NCBI GenBank assembly: GCA_023091665.1
Contig: JALJCQ010000013.1
Location: 1,240,001-1,304,000 of the forward strand
From: Pythium myriotylum
Lineage: Eukaryota; Oomycota; Peronosporomycetes; Pythiales; Pythiaceae
Direction of reading: 5' to 3'
DNA length: 64,000 nucleotides
The translations under genes were made by a program, and so were the position numbers. Shown here one piece after another: positions 28,885 through 41,000 of the stretch (within the stretch, counting starts at the first letter, position 1; the number at the start of each line of letters is the position of its first letter). Below the pieces are notes generated by a model, which saw nothing but the letters and a program-made list of their open reading frames with translations, was not told the DNA's origin and ran no database searches.

Positions 28885-31501
28885 ATGAAAAGCGGCGAGG
28901 TCGCTGTGGAGAACTTGGCCGCAGCTTTCCGTGAGCTCAAGACGAAAGACCCTGCTGTGATGCCGTCCTACGCGACCAGCCAACACTACCAGCCGCCGCC
29001 CACACCGCTTCCAACATACCAACCTGGTCTGCACACTCCTTATCAGCACCACTTGCAGCCTTTGGCAGCGACGTATGCATATTCGACCGGAGCGATTTTG
29101 CCAGCCGGCAAGCATCAATCAACCAAGAACGATGCCGTTGGCAAGGATGGTCGCGGTCGCTCTGGCTTCACGAGTCCTCACCCACATATCGCGGTACACG
29201 GAGGCACCAAGCGGAATATCAGGTCAACACAACCACCACTTCCAGTATCTCCACCTTCAAGGTCCGGGTTCCACCAACCTCCGTCTAGTCTCCAGCTTCC
29301 TCGGTCAAAGTCGGCCAAACAAATGTGCACACGCTTCTTCACGCAAGGGAGCTGCACGTACGGCTCGACCTGCAAATTTTCACATATCTCCACTTCCGGT
29401 GTTGGGCCTGCAAGGTGAGTCATGAAGCGCTCTTTGCTTTAATATTTGAACTGACCATCGATTGTGTGCAACAGCGGACCGCCTAGGATGCACTATCAGC
29501 CGACATCTCGTGTCACACCTGCTCCGACTCCCCCATCAATAGATGAAAAGAGTGGCGCCACTTCCCTGTAAGCCTTCATGCGTGCTACACTCTTGGGGGG
29601 CAAATTTTCACGTTGATGTGGTTCTCGCGTAGTGACGAGTCAGACTTCCCCTCTTTATCCAAGGACAATTCAGTGGCGGAGGCGCATCCATCCGGTCTGC
29701 GGAGGCCAATCAACTCCCCGACCCAATCAAACAAGCTTGTGTTTCGCGACGCAGTGTTACAAAATCAGCGGAAAAGTTCAAGAACTGAGGTAAAGCCACC
29801 CAGGTGGTTATCTCCCTCCAAGAGTTCGACTAGCAGTGAACCAGACGTGTCAGATCACAGCGGTGATGAGTCTACCATGGCTTCCAACCAGAGTCCGGTC
29901 AAAGCTTACAACTCATATCGTGCCACCTATGAAAACCGCCCTAGCATGGTAGAAGAAGCTAGACGAGAAGCATATACAGGTGAACAGGCCGTAGCTCGGC
30001 GGGCCAGCGGTGGCTATTCTCGAGGTGACCATTCTTCTCGTCAAGTCTCCATCAAGCCCGTACCTATCCGTACATCGGCCCGCATTGGGGAGCCTGCGAT
30101 TGGTCTGGTTGGGTACCCGATGTATTCGGTGTACTTACCTAGCAACAACATTACTACTGACGATTCATCCGCATTCAGGTGAGTCCGCTTTAGATGTTCT
30201 GTCTATTCAGTATTTCTGACAGCAAATTTGGTGGCAGTGTGTTAAGTCGAGATGCACATGAATTCGTAATTCGTGTGGATTCAAAGCTTCGGCAAAATTC
30301 AGCCGTTCAGCACCAAGCGATTGCAAACTTGCAAGCAGTGGCGAAGACTCTGTCATCGGACGCAGTTATAGAGATCTACGGATCCAATTTTACCCGACTT
30401 GCACTTCCGCAGAGTGACATTGACTGCGTCCTCTCTTCGCCATGCTTGGAGAGCAAGTTGCCAGCTGATATTTTGAGAGCATTATCATCAAGATTGCAGA
30501 ACCACGGTTGCTTTCGTCGGGTGGAAGTGCTGGACAACGCCAAGATACCAGTCTTGAAAATTGTTTTCTGCTCCTCCCCAGAGTCAACAACCGAAGTTAT
30601 GCTCGATCTGACGTGTGGCCACTCGCCCGGCCACAGCGGATTGAGTGCAAGAAACCTTATTTATTCGTATCAAGTCGAGATGCCAGCTCTTCGTCCTCTG
30701 GTTTTTATCTTGAAGAGTCATCTTCAACGCCGCGGTTCGTTGTCAATTATGGCATCTATCTTGTCTCTTTCACCATGATAACAGTCTTGTGATGGCTACC
30801 AGGACTAAACAGCGCTTTCACCGGTGGTCTATCGTCGTACGGCCTAGTTCTTCTCGTTGTTCGGTTTCTTCAGGTGAGTAGATCTGTTTACTCTGTGGCA
30901 TGAACTGCTTTGACCAAGCCTCGTAGGCATGCGGAGATAATCACTGTCTTCAAGAACTCGTCTCAGATGTACACTTGAAGAACGCTCATGGTCGCCCCGT
31001 CATCACCCAATCCAGAACTGTGGACGTTCCTAGACTTCCACCAGTTTATGAGTTTACGCGCAACGGAAGACTGACGTGGCGCACTGGACTTGGCAATCTG
31101 CTTCTCCTCTTTCTCGAAACTTACGTAACTTTCGACTATCGTCGCTTCGGCATCAAGACTGAAAATGCAGGGTAAGTGCTTGGCTTTTACCTTAGTCGAT
31201 GGTTGCGATACCAACCCCGACTCGAAGAGAGTACTTCTTGCTGCCTTCAGATAAAGTTTCTCTTGATCCATCGGCTGTTATCTCACCATACATTGTCGAC
31301 CCAATCAAGAAGACACGCAGTATCGGTCACTGTTTCCGGATGCACGAGGTATCTGATCTACACCGAGTGTTTCCCCCTTCTTGATGCTAAGCTGTGTGTA
31401 ATAAGGTTGTCCAAGCTTGGTACGAACTCTACCAGCTCCTCATTGGCGGTATGTCTGTTGAAGATGCGATCAACCATCCTCCGCAACCAAACCCCGTCTA
31501 G
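28885..31501 (+). CDS. Trf4/TENT4-type non-canonical poly(A) polymerase with CCCH zinc finger
   Basis: Eight exons give 737 residues: 28885-29414, 29475-29567, 29633-30178, 30223-30734, 30803-30873, 30927-31171, 31228-31348, 31406-31501. Introns are 44-68 nt. It should add short A-rich tails to RNAs for nuclear surveillance or mRNA control. A C-x8-C-x5-C-x3-H zinc finger occupies residues 148-167. The nucleotidyltransferase core has the GS motif (G443-S444) and catalytic D455 and D457 in LPQSDID, with a third acidic position in MLDLTCG. A PAP-associated region follows (GLNSAFTGGLSSYGLVLLVVRFLQ spans the exon 4/5 join). The exon 6/7 junction was chosen for frame: the nearer AG at 31195 would leave a 24-nt intron and break the frame. 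The fused CCCH finger is unusual for this family. Confidence 0.82.
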
Positions 31502-31933
31502 TCGCAACAAACCGCGAGGACTTGTCAATAAGCACGAAGTCGATAAACGAAGAAACAAACGAGAAGGAAGAGTGCTCTCCCTCACGAGCGAAGCGCAAAC
31601 CGTAGATCAATGCTCGAACTCCATCGAACTCGCCGTGAGCTATTGGAGGCTGTGAGTTAAATCTCATGCATTAATCGAGGACGACACCTGATTGGTGCCA
31701 GTGTTCAACCTCCGGTCAGCATTTTGCGATACACTGGAGTCACGGTCTCGTCCCGCAACCTCTCCCAACAAAACGCAATCAGACACATCCACCCAACGCT
31801 TCATTCTAACTGAGATCGTTGCCAAACCACAGTAAAATTTTGCAAACAGTAATTTGCGTTGACACTCCTATGATTATCGACATTCCTATCATGATCGTGA
31901 GCAGAACGAACTGACGAATCTAGTATTCTCCGA
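31502..31933. other. Convergent intergenic region
   Basis: About 430 bp lies between the stop codons of the nucleotidyltransferase (+) and tryptophanyl-tRNA synthetase (-) genes. Nothing is recognised; it presumably holds both 3' UTRs. Confidence 0.55.
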
Positions 31934-33570
31934 TTAGAACTCTAGCTCGCGCACGCGCATGAACTCAGCGATCTGCTCGTCAGTCACAGCAGCGCGGCGC
32001 GCCTGCATGTCGAGCGCAAACTCCGTCATTACGTCGATCAGCTTCTGCTTGACTTCGCCCGACATCATGCGGCCGCTTCCGTATTCGCGTGCGATATGGG
32101 CGAGTTCCTCGTCATCTTCCAGCATGAAGGACAGGTACTGGTACGGAATGTCGACTTCGAGGTTCGCTCCGTACTTTTCATGGTCAGCCTTCGTCTCACC
32201 TCCACCGCTGGAAAACAAAGAAACATTAGTTGCTTTTCAACATAGGCTGCGTAGGTGTTCCATTCATACCTGAACGCGTACTTCTTGATCTTGTTGGCGA
32301 TCTCGTCAGGCGAGTCAGAGATGTAGATCGTCGTGCTCGCCTTACTCGCGCTCATCTTGGTCGAGCTGCCCTGGAGAGCTGGGAAGAACTTTGAGTGGAT
32401 GAGGGCCGGCTTGACGTAGCCGATACGTGGTGCGACATCACGCGTCATACGGAAGTAGGGGTCCTGGTCGATCGCCTGCGGGATGAGGCATCGCAGGTCG
32501 GTCTTGCCACGCAGCGGGATCGGGAAGGTCTGTGGGAAAGAGGGCACAGCCTGAACAGCGGGGAAGGCCGACTTGCCGATGTTGTCGGAACCGGTGAAGC
32601 CGAAAATGCCGCGCACCTGGTTGTACGTGACCATCTTCTGCACCTTGAGGATCTGCGGGTACATGTGGCCAATGTATTCCGTGTCCGCAAAGATGAACGT
32701 CTTCTTGACGTCGAAACCGCACGCGATAATGTCCTTGGCGTTCTCCATCATCATCACGCGACTTTCCTCGAGCGTCTGGTCCTTGAAGAGGAACTTTTCG
32801 TCGTCCGTGAGCTGGATCACAAGCGGCACGTCAAAGACCTTCTGCAACCAGACGGTAAACGTGAACGGGATCAAGTGGCCCATGTGGAGACTGCCCGACG
32901 ACGGGCCGCGGCCCGTGTACAGGTAGAACTTCTCGCCCTTCTCATACGCATCCAGCAGCAGGTTCAAGTCGCGGTGCGAGAAGAAGTAGCCGCGACGCAG
33001 GTAGCGGTGCGCGCGGTGGCCTGTGAGCTTTTCGATGCGGTCGATGAGGCTCTGGTCGATCTTGGAGCAGCCGAACGTGTCGATGAGCTTGTCGTAGTCG
33101 ACGCCGTTCTCGGCCTCGACGTCCCACGGCGTCACGACCTGTCCGTCGCTGTTGCCCGAGCTCGCGATCTTGTGGTGGAACTCGGCCTGGCGCAGCAGCA
33201 GCTCCGCGTCGCTCGGCAGCGGCGCGCTCTCGACGGGCTTGGCGCTCTCGGAGGGCTTGGCGGGCTTCTGCTTGGGCTTGGCCTCGGCCTTCTTGCCTTC
33301 TTTCTTGGCGGCCGCCTCGGCCAGCTTCTTCTCCTTCTTGAGCTGGCTCTTGGACTTGCCTTCCTCCGTGGCGGGCGCGGGCTCGGCCTTGGCCTTGGGC
33401 TTGGTCTCGGCCTTGGGGGCCTCGTAGTCCTTGCCCGTCTCGGCCTTGTACTGGGCCTTGAGCGCCAGCAGCTCGGCCACGAGCGCCTTGATGGCGTCCG
33501 CGTTCTTCGGGTCCTTGGCTTCCTTGAGCTTGCGGATCTCGTCCCCCTTGGCCACGATCGCTGCCTCCAT
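31934..33570 (-). CDS. Cytosolic tryptophan--tRNA ligase with WHEP domain
   Basis: Two exons (33570-32270 and 32207-31934, 62-nt intron) give 524 residues. The enzyme charges tRNA-Trp. Residues ~5-50 are a WHEP RNA-binding domain ([20 protein letters not shown]). A lysine/alanine/glutamate-rich linker follows. The class I synthetase core has the HIGH-equivalent [11 protein letters not shown] and the KMSKS-equivalent KMSAS. The splice join reads YAFSGGGET, matching the conserved C-terminal part of eukaryotic cytosolic enzymes and confirming the junction. The length and eukaryotic-type signature, with no targeting peptide, indicate the cytosolic isoform. Confidence 0.95.
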
Positions 33571-33824
33571 CTTGGCTTGGTCTCTTGAGGGGCGGCCCTG
33601 CTCTTCGACAATGTGCTCCTGGGATCAACAAACACCACCACAGGAGCTCCAACGACCATTTGATTGGATGATATTGCGAAACATCCATATTGATTGGAAG
33701 AAAACCAACAGAAAAATCTTGTGATGGGTTGATGAGGTTATCTACACAACAGAATGAAGGCTGCTAAAGTGTCGCTTACGACTCAACACTCGGTGGATGA
33801 GTCCGTCGGCGCGCGTCCGACTGC

Positions 33825-34814
33825 TCACCACTGGGTCCAGCGCTCGAGGATGAAGGGAGCGAAATACGTAATCAGCACGCTCGCGCCGGCGCGCAGCAGG
33901 CTCAAGTGGGCCTCGCGCACGACTTCCTCGAGCGAGTTGGTCGAGTTGCCGTAGTCCGAGAGCATCTTGTACTCGCCCGAGACGATGTAGCAGGCCACGG
34001 GTACCGAGCCGCGGTTCGCGAAGCGCGCGACGATGTCGCCGTAGAAGAGCGAGGGCTTGACGATCACGATGTCGGCGCCCTCCTGGAGGTCGCGCTGGAA
34101 CGCGATCTCGGCGTGGCTCGTGCTGCCGACCGGGTGCTGGTAGCGCTTGCGGTCGCCCTTGAAGGTCGACTCGACGGCGTCGCGGAAGGGCGCGTACATG
34201 CACGAGGCCTTCTTGGACGTGTAGGCCATGATCGACACGTGCTGGAAGCCGTTGTCGTCAAAGGCCTTGCGGATCTGGCCGATGCGGTTGTCCATCATGT
34301 CGGACGGACAGACCATGTGCGCGCCGGCGCGCGCGTACGAGAGCGCGATGGTCGCGAGGCGGTCGAGCGTGCCGGCGTTGTCGATGATCTCCTCGCCGTC
34401 CACGGTGCGCAGCAGGCCGCAGTGGCCGTGGTCCGTGTACTCGCACATGCAGACGTCGCAGGAGACGAGCAGGTCCGGGAGCTGCTCGCGGATCACCTTG
34501 GTGCACTTGATCACGGGCGTGTGGTCGGCGTCGGCGAGCGAGCCGTGGGCGTCCTTGTCCTCGACGACGCCGAAGAGCATGACCGAGCGCAGGCCCTTGG
34601 CCTGGAGCGCGCGCAGGTGCGCTACGAGCGTCGAGAAGCTGCCGTCGGCCTGCTCGCCCCACTGCTTCTCGGGCTCGAGGCCGCGGATCACGCGGTCCTC
34701 GTGGCGCGCCGTCACGAAGAGCGGGTAGATGAGCTGCGACGGGTGGAAGTGCGGCTCGCTCCAGGCGCGCTGCGCCGGGTGGTGGAGGCTCGAGTGGAGG
34801 CCCGTGCGCGTCAT
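33825..34814 (-). CDS. Porphobilinogen synthase (delta-aminolevulinic acid dehydratase)
   Basis: An intronless 329-residue enzyme that condenses two 5-aminolevulinate molecules to porphobilinogen in tetrapyrrole and heme synthesis. The zinc site is C122, C124 and C132 in CDVCMCEYTDHGHCG, so it is the zinc-dependent animal/yeast type, not the aspartate-rich magnesium type of plastids. The two active-site lysines are K201 (YTSKKAS) and K253 (VKPSLFYGD); the second forms the Schiff base in known enzymes. No transit peptide is seen, so it is likely cytosolic. It is followed, head to tail, by the tryptophanyl-tRNA synthetase gene (254 bp apart). Confidence 0.96.
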   Translation of the reverse strand: MTRTGLHSSLHHPAQRAWSEPHFHPSQLIYPLFVTARHEDRVIRGLEPEKQWGEQADGSFSTLVAHLRALQAKGLRSVMLFGVVEDKDAHGSLADADHTPVIKCTKVIREQLPDLLVSCDVCMCEYTDHGHCGLLRTVDGEEIIDNAGTLDRLATIALSYARAGAHMVCPSDMMDNRIGQIRKAFDDNGFQHVSIMAYTSKKASCMYAPFRDAVESTFKGDRKRYQHPVGSTSHAEIAFQRDLQEGADIVIVKPSLFYGDIVARFANRGSVPVACYIVSGEYKMLSDYGNSTNSLEEVVREAHLSLLRAGASVLITYFAPFILERWTQW

Positions 34815-35094
34815 GGCGGAGGAGAAGAAGGACGTGGCGAGCGAGAGGAGAACTGGAGCTGCTCGCGACAGGCACGCGTCCGGTGCGGAGAGACGGAGGC
34901 AGAGGGCGGATACCCGGTTTTACGAGGAAGGAAAGATGTCCAGCATTTGATGCTGGATAAAATTTTGGGTTTGATTTTTGGATAGCAGGAACCAGACGGT
35001 TCTAGGAGGGATGCACTGAGAATTTCTATCATTTGATTCTAGATCTATTTTTGGTACAACAAAAATTGCCACTTCATGAATTTCGAATTATAAT

Positions 35095-38000
35095 TCACTT
35101 GCGTGCGAGCTCCTTGGCGAGCTTGTCGTCGAGGTACTGCGTGGTCTTGTCCTTGGCGCGGCGCGCGGCGACGCTCTCGCCGATGGCCGCCATCTTGGCG
35201 GCGCCGGCGCCGATCGCGTCGCTCGAGAGCTTGCCCGCGTGCGGCAGCGAGCGCGTCGCGTTGCTCGCGAGCTGCCCGAGGCTCAGCGACGCCTTGTACT
35301 GGAGCTCCTCGTCCGTCGAGCGCGCGCGCGCGATGCGCAGCAGCGCCTGGATGCCGCCGGCCTCGGCGATGCGCAGGTGGTTCTCGTAGTTGTCGGCGAG
35401 CTTGAGCAGCGCGAGCCCGGCGTAGTGCCGCGGCTCGGCGTGGACGCTGAGCATGACCACGAGCGGCCGGAGCGCGCCGCGCTCGACGAGCGGCACCTGG
35501 TACTCGCGGTTGCTCGCCAGGTGCGCGAGCGCGAAGGTCGCGTACTCCTGGCACTCCATGTCCTCCATGCTCGCGAGCGCCACGACGGCCTCGAGCCCGC
35601 CTTCCTTGGCCAGGTCGTCGTGGTAGTCGGTCTGCTGCTCCACGAGCAGCGCGAGCAGGTACCCGCAGTGGCGCCGGGCCTCCGTGTCGCTGCGCTGCAC
35701 CTGCGCCACGAGCTGCGGCAGCGCGCCGAGCTCCACGAGCTTGAGCAGCACGTCCTTGCTCTCGGCGAGCGAGCCGAGGCAGTAGAGCGCGCAGCGCACG
35801 CACTCGAGGTCGCTCGACGCCAGCAGCGCGAGCAGCGGCAGCAGCCCGCCGGCCTGCATCGTCGCGACCTTGGGCACGCCCAGCCGCCCGAGCGCGAGCG
35901 CGTTGAGCGCCAGGCACCCGCAGAGCTGCACGTCGGCGCTCGGGTACCGCAGCAAGTCCACGAGCGGCGCCACGGCGCCGTCCTCGACGAGCCGGATCTT
36001 GTTGGCGCCGTGGCCGCCGAGCGCGAGCCCGGCGAGCGCCAGCGCCGCGTAGCGCTGGATCTCGGCGTCCGGGAAGCGCGCGAGGTGCGTGAGCGGGCGC
36101 ACGGCGCCCTGCTCGACCATGAGCACCTTGTCGGCGGCCGTGGACTCGCCGCTGCTCGCGCCGGCCGCGAGGTTGCAGATGGCGAGCGTCGCGAAGCGCT
36201 GCGTGGCGCTGTCGAGCGAGCGCGTGAGCTTGAGCAGCGTCGGCAGCGCGTGCTGGCGCAGCAGCTCGGGCTTGAGCGCAGCCGTGATCGAGAGCGACGC
36301 CAAGACGCGCGCGCAGTCGCGCTGGACGCGCGCGTCGTCGCAGCCGGCGACGACCTCGACGAGCACGGGGATCGCGCGCTCGCGCACGACGTCGGCCTGG
36401 TACTCGAGCGAGTCGGCGAGGTTCGCGAGCGCGAACGCGCAGTCGCGCTTGACCTCGAGGTCTTGGTAGAGGCAGCACGCGAGGATCTGCGTGAGCCCGC
36501 CGTCGCGCACGAGCTTGAGCTTGTTCTCCTCGTTGAGCGAGAAGCTCGAGAACGCAGCCGCGGCCGTGCGCTGGTAGTCGAGGATCTCGCTCTGCGCGAG
36601 GCGGATGAAGGGCGCGAGCAGGCTCTCCTGCACGATGAAGACGCGGATCTGCGGGTTGCTCGCGAGGAAGCGCAGCCCCATGGCCGCGTACCGCTGGGTC
36701 ACGTCGTCGCGCGCGGCCGTGAGGTGGAGGAGGCACTTGAGTGCGCCCTGCTTGTAAACGGCGAGGTGGTTCTCCTCGTTCGAGGCCAAGTTGGCGAGCG
36801 CGCGCGCCACGTCCTGGTGGATCTCGGCGCTCTCGACGCCCATGGCGAGCGCCACGAGCGCCGCCGTGAGCCCCTCGTCGACGATCTTGACCTGGTTGCC
36901 GATGTGCTCCGAGAGGTTGGCGAGCAGCCCGGCGCACTGGCACGAGAGGTCGAGCAGGCTCTTGGGCGTGTTGGCCATGCACTTGAGCAGCGGGCGCAGC
37001 AGTCCGCTCTCCACGAGCGGCTGCTTGATGTCGGCGTGCGTCGAGAGGTGGCGCAGCGCGGCGACCGCGGGCGCCTGCAGCACGGGCTCGCTCTCGCGCA
37101 GGAAGGACACGAGCGCCGGCAGGCCGCCGTCGTCCACGTACTTGCGCTGGTGCTCGCGGTTGGCCGCGAGGTCGCGCAGCGCCAAGATGCTCTGGCGCTT
37201 GGTGTTGGTCTCGCGCGCCTGCAGCAGGAAGAAGAGCGTCTTGAGCCCGCCCTCGAACACGAGCCCGCGGTGGCTCGCGAAGTTGGGCGAGAGCTTGCGG
37301 AACGCGAGCGCCGCGTTGTACTGGCACTCGCTGTCGAGCGAGAGCCCGAGATTCACGAGCCCCGGCAGCCCGTCCGCGATCATCTCGGCGTGGTGCTGGA
37401 AGCTCGAGAGCAGGTTGGCGATCGTGCGCGAGGCCTCGCGGTGGATCTCGAGGCTGCGGTGCCGCAGCAGCGCGATGAGGAAGGCGCCGCTGCGCTCGGC
37501 CGCGAACTGCTCGTGCGTGTCCAGGTGCTCGGCCAGGTTGGCGAGCGCGCCGCACGCCTGGCGAGCCACCTCGAGGTCGGGCGACTGCGCGAGCTTGACG
37601 AGCGGCGCGAGCGCTCCTTGGCGCGCGATCTCGACCTTGTACTCGTCGCTCAGCGAGAGGTTGCAGAACGTGGCGGCCACCTCGCGCTGCGTCTCGAGCT
37701 CTTCCGAGTGGCCGGCGATCGTGAGCGGCACGAGCCCGCCGCCGCGCACGATGCGCCCGCGGTTGGCCGGCGAGAACTGGCAGAGCCGCCGCAGCGCCGA
37801 GATGGCGAGCGTGTGCGAGTTGGCGTCCTCGGCGAGCGCGAGCGTGACGAGCGCGAGCACGCCGCCCTCGTCGCCGATCGCGGCGCAGTGGTCCGCGTTG
37901 CCGGCGAAGTTGGCGAGCGCGAAGGCCGCGTACTGGCGAATGTCCTCGTCGCGCGAGCCCGCGAGCCGCAGCGCCACTTTGAGCACGCCGCGCGAGATCA

Positions 38001-41000
38001 TGTGCTCGTGGTTGGCCTCGTTCACGGCCAGGTTCGAGAGCGCCATGATGCCGAAGCGCTGGCTCTCGAGGTCGTCCTCGCTCTCGGTCATGGCGACGAT
38101 CGGCGCGAGCCCGCCGTGGACCAGCACTTGCACCTGCAGCAGCGGGTCGCACGCCAAGTTGCACAGCGCGATGGTCGCGTACCGACGCACGGCCGCGTCC
38201 ACGTCCTTGCTGCCGAGGATCAGCGCCTGGAGACCGCCGCCGCGCGCCGCGCTCGAGCGCGTCTCGGCGTTGGCCGCGAGGTTGCACAGCGTCATGGTCG
38301 CGTAGAGCTTGCAGTCGCCGTCGCTCGAGCCGGCGAGCTTGATGAGCGCGGCCTCGAGCCCGGCGTCGACGATCTTGAGCTGGTTCACCTGCGCGCACGA
38401 GACGTTGTAGATCGCGAGCGCCGCGCTGCGCTGGCACTCGAGGTTGGGCGAGAAGCTCAGGCCTCGCAGCGGCCGCAGCACGTGCTTCTCGACGACGAGC
38501 ACGCGGTTCTGCCGGTGGGCGGCCACGTTGGCCAGCGTCATGCTCGCGTACCGCGCGCACTCGGCGTCGCCGGCGCCCGCGAGATCAACGAGCGCCTCGA
38601 CGCCGCCGTCTTCTCTGTGGGCCAGGTGCAGCTGGTTGGCCGGGTTCGCCGTGAGGTTGCAGAGCGCCATGCACGCGTACTTCTGGCACTCGACGCTCGT
38701 GGACCGCAGCAGCGCCACGAGCGGCTTCATGGCGTGCGCTTTCATGAGCTTCTGCTCGTTCGCCGCGTTGCTCGAGAGGTTGCAGACCGCCATGGCGGCG
38801 CACCGCTGGGTCTCGTGGTCGTCCGCGTACTCGCTCAGCAGCCGCACGAGCGGCACGAGCGCGCCGGCGTCGACGATGCGGACCTGGTTCTCGCCGTGCG
38901 CGCTCAAGCGGTACATGGCGCGCGCCGCGAACTGCCGGTTCGACGCGAACGGGCTCTGCAGCTGCTGCGTGAGAGGCGCGAGCCCGCCGTACTCGGAGAT
39001 CATGAACTGGTTCTTGGCGGTCACAGCGAGGTTGCCGATGGCCATGGCGGCGTCGCGCCCGCAGAGCTCCTCCGAGGACGCGGCGAGCGTGAACAAGGCG
39101 CGCAGCTCGTCACTGCGGAAGACGCCGATGTGGTTCTCGGCGTTGGACGAGACATTGGCGAACGCGCGGCTCGTGTGCTGCGCTGTCTCCGGGTGGTGGC
39201 TCGCCTGGATCGCGAGCGAGACGAGAGCGGCGAGCCCGCTCGGCGCCTGGACGATGGTGACCTGGTTGTGGACGTTCTCGCTGAGAATGGCCAGCAGCCC
39301 GGCGATCTGGACGCGGAGGTCGTCGTTCGGGATGCCGCAGCAGTGGAACGCAGGCGCGAGTCCGCCTTCCTGCACGAAGAGCGTCTTCACGGGCGGGTGG
39401 AGAGCCAGGTGGCGACACGCCGCGGCGCCCATGGTCTGCAGCGGCAGGTCCTCGCTGCGCAGGAGCGAGATCATGGCCATGACCGTGCCTTCGTCCACGA
39501 GCTGCGCCTTGTTCTCCTTGTACATGCAGAGCGTCTTGAGTGCGGCCGCTGCCTGCTGACGCACGTCAAGCCCAGGCACAGTCAAGAGCATGTGCAGTGT
39601 CGCCACGGCACCGCCCGTGAGCATCGCGCGGTGGGTATGCGGGTTGCTCGCGAGCTTGTGGAAGCTCAGAGCGGCGTTGTACTGGCACTCGTGGTCCTCC
39701 ATCTTGGCCACGCGCATGAGCGCAGCGATGCCTTCTTCGTTGATCAGCGCTGCGTGGAACTCGGGTGTGCCGAGCATGTTGGCGACCCACCGACCGGCTT
39801 CACGATACACGGGCATGTGGCGGCTCCGCGAGGCCTTGACAGCCACGTGGACTGCACGCACATCAACGAGACTCTCGTGGGTCTCCTGGTCCTCGGCAAC
39901 GTTCGCTGCCGCACCGCACGCGTTCCGCGCTACCTCGATGTCGTTCGAGAGGCACAGCGTCATGAGCTGGTGGAGAAGAGGTGCGTTCTTCGCAACCGCG
40001 AGCTTGTTGGCGAACGTAAGCGTGAGGCTGCACAGGCACGCCGCGACCTCCCGCTGGCTCTCGAGATCAGCCTGGCCTGCGCAGCTCAGCAGCGCTGCGA
40101 GCAGCAAGTCGCCGTGGTGGCTCATCATGTCCATGCGATTGACGTCCAAGACCGCGAGTCGTCGCAGCACGGAGACAGCCTGGCACTGGGCACTCGCGTG
40201 GCGCTGGGTCTCGGCGTCGAGGGCAAGCTGGATGATGGGCTTGGCGCTGTCGCTCGCGTGGCCAATGAGCTCGTGGTAGGTTTCGTTCATCGTGAGTTTG
40301 CCGAGAGCAAAGGCCGCATAGAAGCGCATCTCCATGTCGTTCTCGCTGTCCAGCGCGAGAACGAGGGGCGGCAATGCCCCCTGGTCTACGAACGCCGCAT
40401 GGCTCTTGGCCTTTGAAAAGATGCTGCCCAGGGCGAGCAGAGCGAAGCGGCGAGGATCCGGATGGGCTCGATCGGCAATGAGCTTCACGAGCGGCGCCAC
40501 AACCTGCTCGCGCAGCACACGTGAGTGGTTCTGCGGATTGCTCACAAGATTGCTGAGTCCGATGGCCGCAAAAAGCCGCGAAGACGCGTCGCCGTGGCTC
40601 AGGACGTGCACGAGCAGCTCGTGGCAGCCGTCTGCTAGCAGCGCCTCGTGAAGGCCATACTCGGTCGCCAGATTGGCCACGCACTTGACAGCCTCGCGCG
40701 AGACGTGGAAGTGCACGGTCTTCTGAAATTCGACGAAGAAACGGAGTCCGCGCTCGTTCGCGATGCGCTCGTGGGTGTCGACATTCTCGGCGAGGTTGGC
40801 CACGCACGCGCACGCAAACGTAGCTGTCGTGGCGTCGGATGAGAGCATGAGCGTGATAAGCGCCCCCATCATCGGCGACTTCGCGATCTCAAGCTTGTTC
40901 TTCTCCGTGAGCGAGAGGTTGTATGTGGTCATGGCCACTTCGCGATGCAGCTTGACGTCGCTCGTTCTCGCCGCGAGAAGCAGCGGCTCGAGTCCGCCTT

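Noticed and set aside
31172..31195. 24-nt intron in the nucleotidyltransferase gene
   Set aside because: Too short, and it would put the next exon in the wrong frame; the AG at 31227 gives a 56-nt intron and the expected sequence.
32395..33588. 397-codon + strand frame opposite tryptophanyl-tRNA synthetase
   Set aside because: It mirrors the Lys/Ala/Glu-rich linker of the synthetase and has no domain.
35239..40416. 1,725-codon open frame on the + strand inside the armadillo gene
   Set aside because: It is antisense to the ARM ORF in its most GC-rich part, has a biased Arg/Glu/Leu/Val composition with no domain, and follows from the lack of AT-rich stop codons.
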